A stretch of DNA of 64,000 nt, from positions 62,001 to 126,000 of the forward strand of contig JAZNSI010000039.1 of the NCBI GenBank assembly GCA_045591175.1, given 5' to 3'. The stretch is from UBA11524 sp045591175. Lineage in GTDB: Bacteria; Bacillota; Clostridia; Christensenellales; Aristaeellaceae. A program made the position numbers and the translations under genes. The notes under the pieces are model-generated. The model had not been told where the DNA came from. It did no database searches and saw only the letters and a list, made by a program, of their open reading frames with translations. Positions 52,467 to 60,456 of this stretch are shown here, piece after piece. Position 1 is the first letter of the stretch; each line of letters starts with the position of its first letter.

Positions 52467-53531
52467 TTACAGCTTCTGCCCGCAGTTGGAGCAGAACTTG
52501 GCGCCGGGGGCGGTGGGCTGGCCACAGCCGGGGCAGGCAGCGGTCGCCGCCTGCTTCGCGCCGCAGTTGGAGCAGAACTTCGCGCCCGCCGCGACAGGAT
52601 TGCCGCACTCAGGGCAGAAGGAGCCCTTCACCGCAGGAGCGGCCTGCTGGGGCTGCTGATTCTGCTGGTTGAAGGAGTTGGCGAACATCTGGCCCATCGC
52701 CATGCCCGCGCCCATGCCCATGCCCGCGCCGGCGGAGCTGTTGGGGGTAGAAGCGGCCTCGCGCATGGCCTCGGCAGCCTGGTACTGGGTGTACTTGTTC
52801 ATATCGCCCAGCACGCCCATGGAGGTGCGCTTGTCCATGGACTTCTCGACTTCCTCAGGCAGGGAGATGTTCTCGATGACGAAGGAGGTCAGCGTCACGC
52901 CCAGGGGTGCGATCTTGGGATTCATCGCCTGCAGGGCGTAATTGGACAGCTCGTCATAATTCGCCGCCAGATCCAGCGCGGGGATCTTGCTCTCGGCGAT
53001 GGCGTCGGACAGGCCGGACACCAGCGTACGCTTGATCTGGCCCTCGATATCCTCCGCGGTGGTGACCTTCTTGGTGCCGAAGACCTCGCGCAGGAACACA
53101 ACGGGGTCACTGACCTTGAAGGCGTACACGCCAAAGGCGCGGATGCGGATCATGCCGAACTCGGCGTCACGCATCATCACGGGATTGGCGGTGCCCCACT
53201 TGCGGTCCAGGAACTGCTTGGTATTGATGAAGTACACGTCCGCCTTGAAGGGGCTGTTAAAGCCGAACTTCCAGGACTGGAGCTTGGTCATGATGGGCAT
53301 ATTGGAGGTGGACAGCTCGTAGCGGCCAGGGCCGTAGACGTCCGCCAGCTCGCCCTCGTTGACGAAGATGGCCACCTGGCTCTCCCGCACGGTGAGCTGC
53401 GCGCCCATCATGATCTCCTTGCCGCCCATGTCGTACTTGTACACCATGGTGTTGGAAGAGTTGTCCGTCCACTCGATCACGTCGATGAACTGGCCCTTCA
53501 CAAAGCTGCCGATCGCATCAAAGATACCCAT
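52467..53531 (-). CDS. SPFH-domain protein with C-terminal double zinc ribbon
   Basis: 354 aa. N-terminal IGSFVKGQFIDVIEW is typical of virion-core/YdjI-type SPFH proteins; the SPFH domain covers about 20-220, then a helical region (EEVEKSMDKRTSMG), a Gly/Met- and Gln-rich linker, and two zinc ribbons (CPECG...CSNCG and CPGCG...CSNCG). Likely peripheral membrane scaffold. ATG 53531 follows AAGGAGG at 8 bases. It is downstream of a degenerate receiver gene in the same operon (35-bp gap). Confidence 0.85.
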   Translation of the reverse strand: MGIFDAIGSFVKGQFIDVIEWTDNSSNTMVYKYDMGGKEIMMGAQLTVRESQVAIFVNEGELADVYGPGRYELSTSNMPIMTKLQSWKFGFNSPFKADVYFINTKQFLDRKWGTANPVMMRDAEFGMIRIRAFGVYAFKVSDPVVFLREVFGTKKVTTAEDIEGQIKRTLVSGLSDAIAESKIPALDLAANYDELSNYALQAMNPKIAPLGVTLTSFVIENISLPEEVEKSMDKRTSMGVLGDMNKYTQYQAAEAMREAASTPNSSAGAGMGMGAGMAMGQMFANSFNQQNQQPQQAAPAVKGSFCPECGNPVAAGAKFCSNCGAKQAATAACPGCGQPTAPGAKFCSNCGQKL

Positions 53532-53566
53532 ACGCAAATCCTCCTTAACGCATATTTCAGTTGGGG

Positions 53567-54373
53567 TTAAATCGTCTTGTCACTGGCCATCGCGGTCAAG
53601 GCGGGCAGCACCCGCATGGACGCAATGGTCAGGTCGATACCAAGATATTCGTCAACGTGGTCGATGCAGTCCTGCACATGGCGGGACACCACGCCGGTCA
53701 TGGATTCCTCCGCCGTCTCCATCTCATGGTGGAGCATCGGGCAGCCCAGCAGCAGGATGCGCTCGCCGGGCAGCACGCAGCTGAGGATGCGCAGCCCCGC
53801 TACCTCCACGCCGAAGATATTGCGCAGAGCCATCTCCAGGCGCTCCGGGCCGTAATGCCATCGTCCGCGCAGGAAATCGCTGCCCTCGGGCATCTTCAGC
53901 TCCGCCACCACGCAGGGGCGGTGGGGATCCATCTTACTGCGCACCAGACGGAGCATCCGTTCCACATCCTTGCCGGAGGGAATGCGGCGATCCATCATCG
54001 CGCGGAAGTACTCATGGCGGCATACCATCATCTGGTCGGAAAGGGTATAATTGTCATTGGAAATATCCGCATTGAGGCGGACCAGAAGCTTGCGGGTCTC
54101 CAGCGTGCGGAGCTCAACCTCGCCGCGCTTGTCGGGCGCTTCCATCACCGGCAGATCAGGATGCTGCTCCATCAGCGCCTGGTAGAGCGCCGCGTCTTCC
54201 TCCGCCGGGAGGGCAACGGCAACCGCGTCAGCGTGGTAGGCCTTAAGGCTTGCCAGCGCTTCCTCTACGCTTTGGGCCGTGCGGGGGGCCTTGAAGCCCA
54301 GATCCTCCCAGGCGACGGCAGCAAAGGCGTCGCGCACCGCCTGATGATTCGTTACAAGAAGGAGTTTGTACAT
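53567..54373 (-). CDS. Protein with degenerate response-regulator receiver domain
   Basis: 268 aa. N-terminal part (about 1-115) has a CheY-like pattern YKLLLVTNHQAVRDAF ... WEDLGF, but the acidic pair of the DDE motif is replaced (TNH) and no phosphorylation Asp is evident. The rest (about 120-268) resembles no DNA-binding domain I recognise; it is alpha/beta with conserved GVEVAGLRILSCVLPGERI. Probably a phospho-independent partner. Followed by the SPFH gene. ATG 54373 follows TTGGAGGCTGCACGA. Confidence 0.6.
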   Translation of the reverse strand: MYKLLLVTNHQAVRDAFAAVAWEDLGFKAPRTAQSVEEALASLKAYHADAVAVALPAEEDAALYQALMEQHPDLPVMEAPDKRGEVELRTLETRKLLVRLNADISNDNYTLSDQMMVCRHEYFRAMMDRRIPSGKDVERMLRLVRSKMDPHRPCVVAELKMPEGSDFLRGRWHYGPERLEMALRNIFGVEVAGLRILSCVLPGERILLLGCPMLHHEMETAEESMTGVVSRHVQDCIDHVDEYLGIDLTIASMRVLPALTAMASDKTI

Positions 54374-54408
54374 TCGTGCAGCCTCCAAATCTAAAATCGA
54401 CAAATATC

Positions 54409-54437
54409 ATTATACCGCGTTTTTCACCAAATAGCAA
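54409..54437 (-). promoter_or_regulatory. Promoter of the receiver-SPFH operon
   Basis: Minus strand TTGCTA (54432-54437), 17-bp spacer, TATAAT (54409-54414). Confidence 0.75.
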
Positions 54438-54458
54438 GGGAAAGCGATGATTTGCCGC

Positions 54459-55148
54459 TTATTCCCCGCGCAGGAGGTTTTCCACCACCTGCTGGGAATG
54501 ATCCGCTGCCAGCCGGGTGAAGGTGGGGTAATCCATATCGCTGTGGCCGTCCGCCTGGTCGGAAATGGAGCGCAGCACGCAGCACTTTACGCCATGGGCA
54601 TAGCAGGCATGGGCCACCGCGCCGCCTTCCATCTCGACAGCCTTGGCATGAAACAGCCCGTTGATGCGGCTGCGCACATCGCCGGAGTTGATGAACTGGT
54701 CGCCGGTGGCAATGATGCCCTCGTGGACATTCACGCCCTCCACCTGAGAGGCAGCCTTGACCAGCTTCATGCGCAACGCTTCGTCACAGGGGATCTCCAC
54801 CAGGTTGATCTTGCTCACCAGGCCCACGGGATCACCGATGGGCGAGGTATCCATATCGTGCTGGACAGCAGCGGTGGCGATGACCATATCGCCGATGGAA
54901 ACCGTCGTGTCCCCTGCCCCAGCCACGCCGAGATTCAGGATCCACTCCGGCTGATAATGCAGGATCATGCTCTGGGCGCACAGGGCGGCGTTCACCTTGC
55001 CCGGGCCGCAGACGGCCAGAACGGTCTCCTTGCCAAAGAGCTTGCCGCTGACAAACACATCCATGCCGATCTTCTTTTCCTGGCGGTCTTCCACCTGCGC
55101 CATCAGCGCCTCAACCTCCACCGACATGGCTCCGATCAATCCGTACAT
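54459..55148 (-). CDS. mtnN: 5'-methylthioadenosine/S-adenosylhomocysteine nucleosidase
   Basis: 229 aa, PNP/UDP family. GAMSVEVEAL carries the catalytic Glu, IATGDQFI the ribose-binding segment, EMEGGAVAHAC the purine-site motif and RSISDQADG the catalytic Asp. Hydrolyses MTA and SAH, feeding the methionine salvage/activated methyl cycle. ATG 55148 follows AGGAGGATCAACG. Monocistronic or reading into the receiver operon; no terminator is seen after it. Confidence 0.92.
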   Translation of the reverse strand: MYGLIGAMSVEVEALMAQVEDRQEKKIGMDVFVSGKLFGKETVLAVCGPGKVNAALCAQSMILHYQPEWILNLGVAGAGDTTVSIGDMVIATAAVQHDMDTSPIGDPVGLVSKINLVEIPCDEALRMKLVKAASQVEGVNVHEGIIATGDQFINSGDVRSRINGLFHAKAVEMEGGAVAHACYAHGVKCCVLRSISDQADGHSDMDYPTFTRLAADHSQQVVENLLRGE

Positions 55149-55181
55149 CGTTGATCCTCCTGTTAATAGACATACACATTT

Positions 55182-55210
55182 ATTATACCTTTTTCCTGCC
55201 CTTTCGTCAA
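55182..55210 (-). promoter_or_regulatory. Promoter of mtnN
   Basis: Minus strand TTGACG (55205-55210), 17-bp spacer, TATAAT (55182-55187). Confidence 0.8.
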
Positions 55211-55273
55211 TCACGGATTGCAGGATACTTTTCACTTCCGCCGCGCACAATATCTGCCAAAGGAGGTGCTGGT

Positions 55274-55798
55274 ATGGCGTTCTTTCTCGCAGCGCTGCTG
55301 TTACTTGAAGCACTGCTGCTGCCGATCACCATCCACGCGGATGTGCGCCGTCACGGCAGCACCTGGTTTCGCGTCACCGCGCGATATGCGTTCTTCACCC
55401 GGACATGGCAAAGCGGCGATCCTGCCCCCACCCGGACCCGGCGTCAGCAGGGGCATCATCTGCTGAATTCCCTCCGCCATGCGGATACGGCACGTCGTTG
55501 TCTCCTGCGCCATGTGCAGCTGGACAAGCTGGATGCATGCCTTCTCCTGCGCACGGCGGACGCCGCCCGCACCTCCCTGCTGTCCGGTGTTTTGATGGGG
55601 CTGGCGCGCATCCCGACTATCCGGCAGCAGCAGGTGCGCATCCGCGTATGGCCGGATTTCTTCCGCCCCCATTCCACGCTGCAGGCCAGATGCATAATCC
55701 GCGTAAAGATGGGCACAATCCTCCTGACAATGTTGATGCTGCTGGCCTTCCGCCTGCGGCAGAAAGCGAGGACAGCATATGGAACATCCCATTGGTGA
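55274..55798 (+). CDS. DUF2953-type (YtfI-like) membrane protein
   Basis: 174 aa with a hydrophobic N-terminus (FFLAALLLLEALLLPITI) and C-terminal hydrophobic helix (IRVKMGTILLTMLMLLAF). The sequence is diverged, but the position directly before ytfJ/gerW and the end layout match Bacillus YtfI (DUF2953). AAAGGAGGTGCTGGT precedes the ATG at 55274. It overlaps the next gene by 20 bp. Likely sporulation-related. Confidence 0.7.
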   Translation: MAFFLAALLLLEALLLPITIHADVRRHGSTWFRVTARYAFFTRTWQSGDPAPTRTRRQQGHHLLNSLRHADTARRCLLRHVQLDKLDACLLLRTADAARTSLLSGVLMGLARIPTIRQQQVRIRVWPDFFRPHSTLQARCIIRVKMGTILLTMLMLLAFRLRQKARTAYGTSHW

Positions 55799-56180
55799 AC
55801 TGATGCAGACCGCCATGGCCTCCATCAAGGACATGGTGGACGTAAACACCGTCATCGGCGAGCCCGTGCAGGCCTCCGGCGGCGCGACGATCATCCCCAT
55901 CAGCAAGGTCAGCTTCGGCTATGTGACCGCCGGCGGCGATCTTTCCACCCAGGAAAAGGCCAAACATGCCGCAGAACCGGTGGATTTCCCCTTTGCGGGC
56001 GGCAGCGGCGCGGGTGTGTCGGTGCAGCCGGTGGGCTTCCTGGTGGTGCAGGACGGCAGCGTCCGCATGCTGCCCGCCACCTGCGCAACAGTGGCCGACC
56101 GGGTGGTGGAGCTCATCCCCACCGTCATGGAGGACGTGAAGAACCTCTTTGACCGCTCCGGCTCTGCGGGGATGATGTGA
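55779..56180 (+). CDS. ytfJ: GerW-family sporulation protein (YtfJ)
   Basis: 133 aa. HPIGELMQTAMASIKDMVDVNTVIGEPV and IPISKVSFGYVTAGGD are the conserved YtfJ/GerW segments. In Bacillus it is a forespore protein needed for germination. The internal Gly-rich GGSGAGVSVQPVGFLVVQ is intact. Coupled to both neighbours by overlaps. Confidence 0.92.
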   Translation: MEHPIGELMQTAMASIKDMVDVNTVIGEPVQASGGATIIPISKVSFGYVTAGGDLSTQEKAKHAAEPVDFPFAGGSGAGVSVQPVGFLVVQDGSVRMLPATCATVADRVVELIPTVMEDVKNLFDRSGSAGMM

Positions 56181-57301
56181 TGCGCCGGCTGGCCGTCCTT
56201 CTGCTGGCGATCGCTGGCCTTTGCGCAGTCCTTCCCGCCTCCGCAGAGGAGGTCGGCACCAGCGCGAAAGCCTGCGTCATCATCGACGAAGCCAGCGGAC
56301 GGGTGCTGCTGTCCCACAACGCGGAAGCAGCGCTGCCCATGGCCTCCACCACCAAGGTGATGACCGCGCTTCTCGCCCTGGAGCTGGGCGACCTGGATGC
56401 GCCCGTCACCTGCAGCCGCAATGCCTTCGGGGTGCCGGGGACGAGCATCTATCTCGCCGAGGGCGAGACCCTCACCCTGCGTGAGATGCTCTACGGACTG
56501 ATGCTGGCCTCCGGCAACGACGCGGCCACCGCCATCGCCGAGCACATCGGCGGCTCCGTGGAGGACTTCTGCCGCATGATGACCGCCCGCGCAGCGGAGC
56601 TGGGCTGTAAAAGCACCGTGTTCCTCACGCCCCACGGACTGCCCTGCGAGGGCCACTACACCACGGCACATGACCTGGCGCTGATCGCCCGGGAAGCCAT
56701 GACCCACCCGGAATTCCGCGAGATCGTCGGTACCACCCGCGCCACCATCCCCTGGGAGGGCCGCGAATATGACCGCGTGCTCAACAACAAGAACAAGCTG
56801 CTGACCACCTACGAGGGCGCCACGGGCATCAAGACCGGTTATACCAAGAAGGCCGGGCGCTGCCTGGTGTTCGGCGCAGAGCGGGATGGCATGCGGATCA
56901 TCGGCGTGGTGCTGAACTGCTGGGACTGGTTTAATGAGTCCGCCCGGCTGATGGACATCGCCTTTGACCGGTACGAGGCTGTGACCATGATGACCACGGG
57001 CGACGTCGCTGCAACACTTGATGTAGCTCACTCTGACGGCTGCAGGGTGGACGCAGTGCTATCCGCCGATTTGACCGGCGTGGTCGCCAAAGGCAGCATC
57101 CCGCAGGTGGAAATCGACCTGCCTGGTACGCTGGACGCGCCTGTACAGGCAGGTCAGGTGCTGGGCACAGCACGGCTCGTCAGCGGCGGCATGACTGTCG
57201 CTGAGGCGGATATCATCGCATCGGATAGCGTCGCACGGGACGACTTCCCGGCCCGGTGGCATATGTACTGGCAGAATTGGCTGGGAACGCCGCAGGTATG
57301 A
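56180..57301 (+). CDS. dacF: D-alanyl-D-alanine carboxypeptidase (DacF/PBP5 family)
   Basis: 373 aa, peptidase S11. Signal peptide MRRLAVLLLAIAGLCAVLPASA; active-site STTK in PMASTTKVMTA, SGN in LASGNDAAT, and KTG in GIKTGYTKKAG; C-terminal beta-rich PBP5 domain (about 265-345) and a membrane-binding tail. Removes the terminal D-Ala from peptidoglycan stem peptides; adjacent gerW suggests a spore cortex role. Starts at ATG 56180 by a TGATG overlap (GTG 56177 possible). Confidence 0.93.
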   Translation: MRRLAVLLLAIAGLCAVLPASAEEVGTSAKACVIIDEASGRVLLSHNAEAALPMASTTKVMTALLALELGDLDAPVTCSRNAFGVPGTSIYLAEGETLTLREMLYGLMLASGNDAATAIAEHIGGSVEDFCRMMTARAAELGCKSTVFLTPHGLPCEGHYTTAHDLALIAREAMTHPEFREIVGTTRATIPWEGREYDRVLNNKNKLLTTYEGATGIKTGYTKKAGRCLVFGAERDGMRIIGVVLNCWDWFNESARLMDIAFDRYEAVTMMTTGDVAATLDVAHSDGCRVDAVLSADLTGVVAKGSIPQVEIDLPGTLDAPVQAGQVLGTARLVSGGMTVAEADIIASDSVARDDFPARWHMYWQNWLGTPQV

Positions 57302-57303
57302 AA

Positions 57304-57336
57304 AAGGTCCGGAAGCAGCAACGCTTCCGGACCTTT
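57304..57336. terminator. Bidirectional terminator between dacF and the SH3 gene
   Basis: AAGGTCCGGAAG/CTTCCGGACCTT stem with A-run left and T-run right. Confidence 0.9.
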
Positions 57337-57956
57337 TATTCTTCGTCAAGCATCATCAGGTGCCGCTCACGGATGAAACCGCGCACACCGTTTGCTTCCA
57401 CCTCGCACCAGCCATTCTCCGCCGCAAGAACAGTCACTCGCGTTCCTGTCGGCCAGCTGACCAGCTTAGGCGCATAGCTGCTGGGAATGTGATGCAGCGT
57501 GACCGTCTGTTTGCCGTCCGTTCTGCCATCCCGGACGATCACGGCATGGCCGACGATCTCCGCCACAGGCGCGTGAAATTGCAGGCAATCCGTCCGCACA
57601 TATCCCGCCTGCCCATTCGCCCAAACCCGTGTCCAGTCATCCCCGGGGGCCAGCACCACCACAATGGTTCCGGCCATCACGGTTTGCAGCGGCCAGCTGT
57701 CTTCAAGGGCAAATTCCCGCATCGTGCACTTTCCATTGCTTGGCGCAAGGATCGTCGCCAGGCGCTGCTCCGTCGGCACATCGCTGCCGGCCACCAGATC
57801 GATCGTGGGGATTGCGATCACCTGGCCCTGATATTCCACCACGGTCGTCCATGTGCCCAGCTGCACAAGTGTGATCGGCTCGCTTTCTGCCGTTTCAGCC
57901 AGGCTCTGCACCGGCAAACTCAGCAGCAAGCACAGGATCAGGCATAACGTTCTCAT
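57336..57956 (-). CDS. Secreted protein with SH3-like domains
   Basis: 206 aa with signal peptide RTLCLILCLLLSLPVQSLAE. Two SH3-type segments are visible: a middle one (about 95-130; MAGTIVVVLAPGDDWTRVWANGQAGYV) and a C-terminal one (about 165-205; LVSWPTGTRVTVLAAENGWCEVE). Such domains bind peptidoglycan. No enzymatic domain is present. ATG 57956 follows TTGGGAGGTGCCCG. It carries a copy of the repeated GTCACAAATGTAA box upstream. Confidence 0.8.
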   Translation of the reverse strand: MRTLCLILCLLLSLPVQSLAETAESEPITLVQLGTWTTVVEYQGQVIAIPTIDLVAGSDVPTEQRLATILAPSNGKCTMREFALEDSWPLQTVMAGTIVVVLAPGDDWTRVWANGQAGYVRTDCLQFHAPVAEIVGHAVIVRDGRTDGKQTVTLHHIPSSYAPKLVSWPTGTRVTVLAAENGWCEVEANGVRGFIRERHLMMLDEE

Positions 57957-57982
57957 CGGGCACCTCCCAAGATTTTGCATTT

Positions 57983-58011
57983 ATCATATCATGCTTTCAT
58001 GGCTGTTTCAA
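57983..58011 (-). promoter_or_regulatory. Promoter of the SH3 gene
   Basis: Minus strand TTGAAA (58006-58011), 17-bp spacer, TATGAT (57983-57988). Confidence 0.75.
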
Positions 58012-58024
58012 CACTTTGGTCCTT

Positions 58025-58037
58025 GTCACAAATGTAA
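58025..58037 (+). promoter_or_regulatory. Repeated box GTCACAAATGTAA (copy 3)
   Basis: Exact 13-mer, 13 bp beyond the -35 of the minus-strand SH3 gene. Confidence 0.45.
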
Positions 58038-58042
58038 AATTA

Positions 58043-58066
58043 CCCGGAGGCATCGATGCTTCCGGG
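58043..58066 (-). terminator. Terminator of the MFS gene
   Basis: Minus strand CCCGGAAGCATCGATGCCTCCGGG-type hairpin (broken: CCCGGA/TCCGGG arms) followed by TAATTTT, 11 bp after the stop. Confidence 0.65.
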
Positions 58067-58076
58067 CTTTGTGGTA

Positions 58077-59390
58077 TTACGCTTTCAGTTCCTCCGCCTG
58101 CATGGCGCGGATATGCCTGTTGCGCATGAAAATGACGCACACAAGCACGCCCATCACAGCCTGCAGCGCGAAGCACATCGCCGCGCCGCTGCCCTTCCCC
58201 GTGCCGAAGATCTGCACAAGGAGGCTGTCAGCGCTTTGGGCAGCCATCAGCGGCTCAAACAGCGCGTCCACCAGAAGTCCGCCGAGGAAATATCCCAGCG
58301 GGATGGTGAAGAACTGCAGGGAGTTCCGGCAGGCAAACACCCGGCCCTGGATCTCCTGCGGGATCGACGTGCGCATGATGGCGTCCAGGTTGGTGCTCAT
58401 CAGCGGGATGGCGATCCACCCCAGGAACGCGCCGATGCACCACACGGACGTCGTGCGTCCAAAGGCGATGAGGAAATTCTCCGTGGACATCGACAGCAGC
58501 AGCGTCAGGCAAACCACCCGCACCCGACTTTTGGGCTCGGGCAGCAGCGACGCAATGACGCTGCCGATCAGCGTCGTCACGCCGGTGAGGCTGTTGATCA
58601 GCCCCAGAACGGCCTCGCCCTTGCGGGGGATGACCATGGCAGGCAGCGTGGCGCTGAACATGGAGGCCACCAGGTTGATCGCCGCGAGGAAGAACACCAG
58701 CATCAGGATGCCCTGCTTCTGCCGCAGGAACGCCAAGCCCTCCTTCACTGACGCCAGCAGGGACTCCTGCTTGTCCGCAGGCTTTTCCCCTGCGGGGATG
58801 CGGATGAACACCAGCAGCACCACGAAGGCCACCGCAAAGGTGAACAGGTCGAAAAGGATGACCGCATCCATGCCCAGCAGGGTCATCATGGCCGTGGCGA
58901 TGATGGGATTCAGTATGCCCGTCAGGCTGGAGGACAGGTAGCGCAGTCCGCCGACCCGCTGGTAGTGCTGCTTGGGCAGCAGCGCCGTGGTGGCGACCTC
59001 GCTGGCCGGCTGCTGGACGGTGTTCATCAGGCCGTTCAGCGCATTGAGGATGTACAGGTGCCAGACCTGCAGCGTTTCCGTTTTCAGCAGGATCAGCGTC
59101 GCAACGGTGGTCAGGGCCGCCAGCGCATCGCAGACCAGCATGGTTCTGCGCTTGTCCCAGCGGTCCGAGAGCGCTCCGGCAAAGATGGAACACAGCACAT
59201 AAGGCGCATAGGAGGACACCATCAGCAGCGCAGTCACCAGGGCGCTGCCCTCCTGGGTGTAGCTCCACACCACCAGCGCATAGCTGGTCACGGCGCTTCC
59301 CAGGCCGGAGAAGGCCTGCGTCACCCACAGGATCAGGAATGTGCGCATCTCGCGCAGGGTAGTCATGGCGGATTGAAATTTGGTTTTCAT
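58077..59390 (-). CDS. MFS exporter (MefA/EntS type)
   Basis: 437 aa, twelve-helix major-facilitator transporter with the A-like motif GALSDRWDKRRTM after helix 2, and FLIAFGRTTSV/IQGRVFACRNS in the C-half like MefA-type drug or siderophore exporters. The upstream leader ORF and ribosome-site-sequestering hairpin suggest induction by a ribosome-targeting compound. ATG 59390; AAAAGGAG at 59408-59401 is the ribosome site, 10 bases before the start. It follows the GNAT genes of the operon. Confidence 0.88.
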   Translation of the reverse strand: MKTKFQSAMTTLREMRTFLILWVTQAFSGLGSAVTSYALVVWSYTQEGSALVTALLMVSSYAPYVLCSIFAGALSDRWDKRRTMLVCDALAALTTVATLILLKTETLQVWHLYILNALNGLMNTVQQPASEVATTALLPKQHYQRVGGLRYLSSSLTGILNPIIATAMMTLLGMDAVILFDLFTFAVAFVVLLVFIRIPAGEKPADKQESLLASVKEGLAFLRQKQGILMLVFFLAAINLVASMFSATLPAMVIPRKGEAVLGLINSLTGVTTLIGSVIASLLPEPKSRVRVVCLTLLLSMSTENFLIAFGRTTSVWCIGAFLGWIAIPLMSTNLDAIMRTSIPQEIQGRVFACRNSLQFFTIPLGYFLGGLLVDALFEPLMAAQSADSLLVQIFGTGKGSGAAMCFALQAVMGVLVCVIFMRNRHIRAMQAEELKA

Positions 59391-59400
59391 GTTGTTTGAT

Positions 59401-59437
59401 CTCCTTTTCACAGGCGTTTTGCATCAATGAAAAGGAG
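59401..59437 (-). promoter_or_regulatory. Ribosome-site-sequestering hairpin before the MFS gene
   Basis: Minus strand CTCCTTTTCA (59437-59428), 17-nt loop, TGAAAAGGAG (59410-59401): perfect 10-bp inverted repeat whose second arm is the MFS Shine-Dalgarno. Two more pairs follow after one mismatch. Confidence 0.75.
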
Positions 59438-59438
59438 C

Positions 59439-59459
59439 TCAGGCAATGGCCAGCACCAT
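59439..59459 (-). CDS. Six-codon leader ORF of the MFS gene
   Basis: ATG-GTG-CTG-GCC-ATT-GCC-TGA, encoding MVLAIA. AAGGGAGGG lies 9 bases upstream, right after the GNAT stop. Its stop codon abuts the hairpin arm at 59437, the layout of cat/erm-type translational attenuators. Confidence 0.6.
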   Translation of the reverse strand: MVLAIA

Positions 59460-59475
59460 GGATGCTATCCCTCCC

Positions 59476-60006
59476 TTATAGTATATACTCCATCTGCACA
59501 TCGCAGGGTTCCTTCTCCATCCGCACAGGGTCTGCTTCCTGTGCCGGCACACAGCCCAGCGCACGATATGCCGCCTGGGATTCCTTCGATGAATGGGCGG
59601 AGATGTACAGCTTGTCCGCACCGGCGGCACGGGCTGCATCGCAGATGGCCCTGAACAGCCGACGGCCGATCCCCTGCCCGCGGTACGACTCCGACACCTG
59701 GAAGCCGACCAGCTCGATGTACTGCCCACGGCTGCCAAGGCGTTCGCTAAGCTGGGCATACCCAACGACCTGCGCGCCATCGTAAGCGCCGATGACAGTG
59801 TTGCCTTCATCCATGGTGCGCAGGAGGTCGGCAGCTTCCTCGCGCAGGCGCGGTTGATCCCAGTCTTCGGTAAAGGCGATAGGCAGCAGTTGCCATTTGC
59901 CGTCGATACAGCGCCAGCACTCGGTGACCTCCTGGTGGCGGATGAAGCCATCCAGCGAGTCAGCACGGAAGTTATCGCGGGTCAGCGCCTTGATCTCAGC
60001 AGGCAT
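59476..60006 (-). CDS. GNAT-family acetyltransferase
   Basis: 176 aa. The acetyl-CoA-binding motif VSESYRGQGIGRRLFRAICD and the later YISAHSSKESQAAYRALGC are typical GNAT. N-terminal half is diverged. Substrate unknown. Starts 3 bp after the previous GNAT gene and is followed by the MFS leader, so it is part of an operon likely involved in drug or toxic-compound handling. Confidence 0.85.
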   Translation of the reverse strand: MPAEIKALTRDNFRADSLDGFIRHQEVTECWRCIDGKWQLLPIAFTEDWDQPRLREEAADLLRTMDEGNTVIGAYDGAQVVGYAQLSERLGSRGQYIELVGFQVSESYRGQGIGRRLFRAICDAARAAGADKLYISAHSSKESQAAYRALGCVPAQEADPVRMEKEPCDVQMEYIL

Positions 60007-60009
60007 TTC

Positions 60010-60453
60010 TCACACCTCCCGCACATAGATCCGGCTATCCTCCCCATAGATGCTCACGCGGTTCTCCAGGTAGGTAAAGCCGTACTTCTCGTACAGGCCG
60101 ACATGGTCTGTGCAAAGGTAGACCCGCGCTGCACCGTGCTCTTTTGCTACGGCGCAGGCATGATCAATGAGCCTGCCGACATGACGATGTCCGCGATATT
60201 CCGGGGCAGTATGGACAAAGCCGATCCACGGGCCGTAGGGCGCTTCCACGCAATCGCGCTCTGCGAGGGTCAGGAAGGATACCAGCTTGTCCCCTTCCGT
60301 CAGCAGGTAAACCGTGCCCTTGCCCACGGCGCTGTGAAACTCATTTTTCTCCAGCAGCTCAGCAAGGAACTTCGCCGCGCGCCATTCGTTTTCAGCGATG
60401 GCGGCAAGCCAGTGGGGCTGGTCGTCCGTGTGGAAATAGTCAATGATCTGCAT
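60010..60453 (-). CDS. GNAT-family acetyltransferase
   Basis: 147 aa. Acetyl-CoA motif HTAPEYRGHRHVGRLIDHACAVAKE and VYLCTDHVGLYEKYGFTYLE. Only 3 bp from the ABC exporter gene upstream and 3 bp from the next GNAT. Substrate unknown. Confidence 0.87.
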   Translation of the reverse strand: MQIIDYFHTDDQPHWLAAIAENEWRAAKFLAELLEKNEFHSAVGKGTVYLLTEGDKLVSFLTLAERDCVEAPYGPWIGFVHTAPEYRGHRHVGRLIDHACAVAKEHGAARVYLCTDHVGLYEKYGFTYLENRVSIYGEDSRIYVREV

Positions 60454-60456
60454 CCA

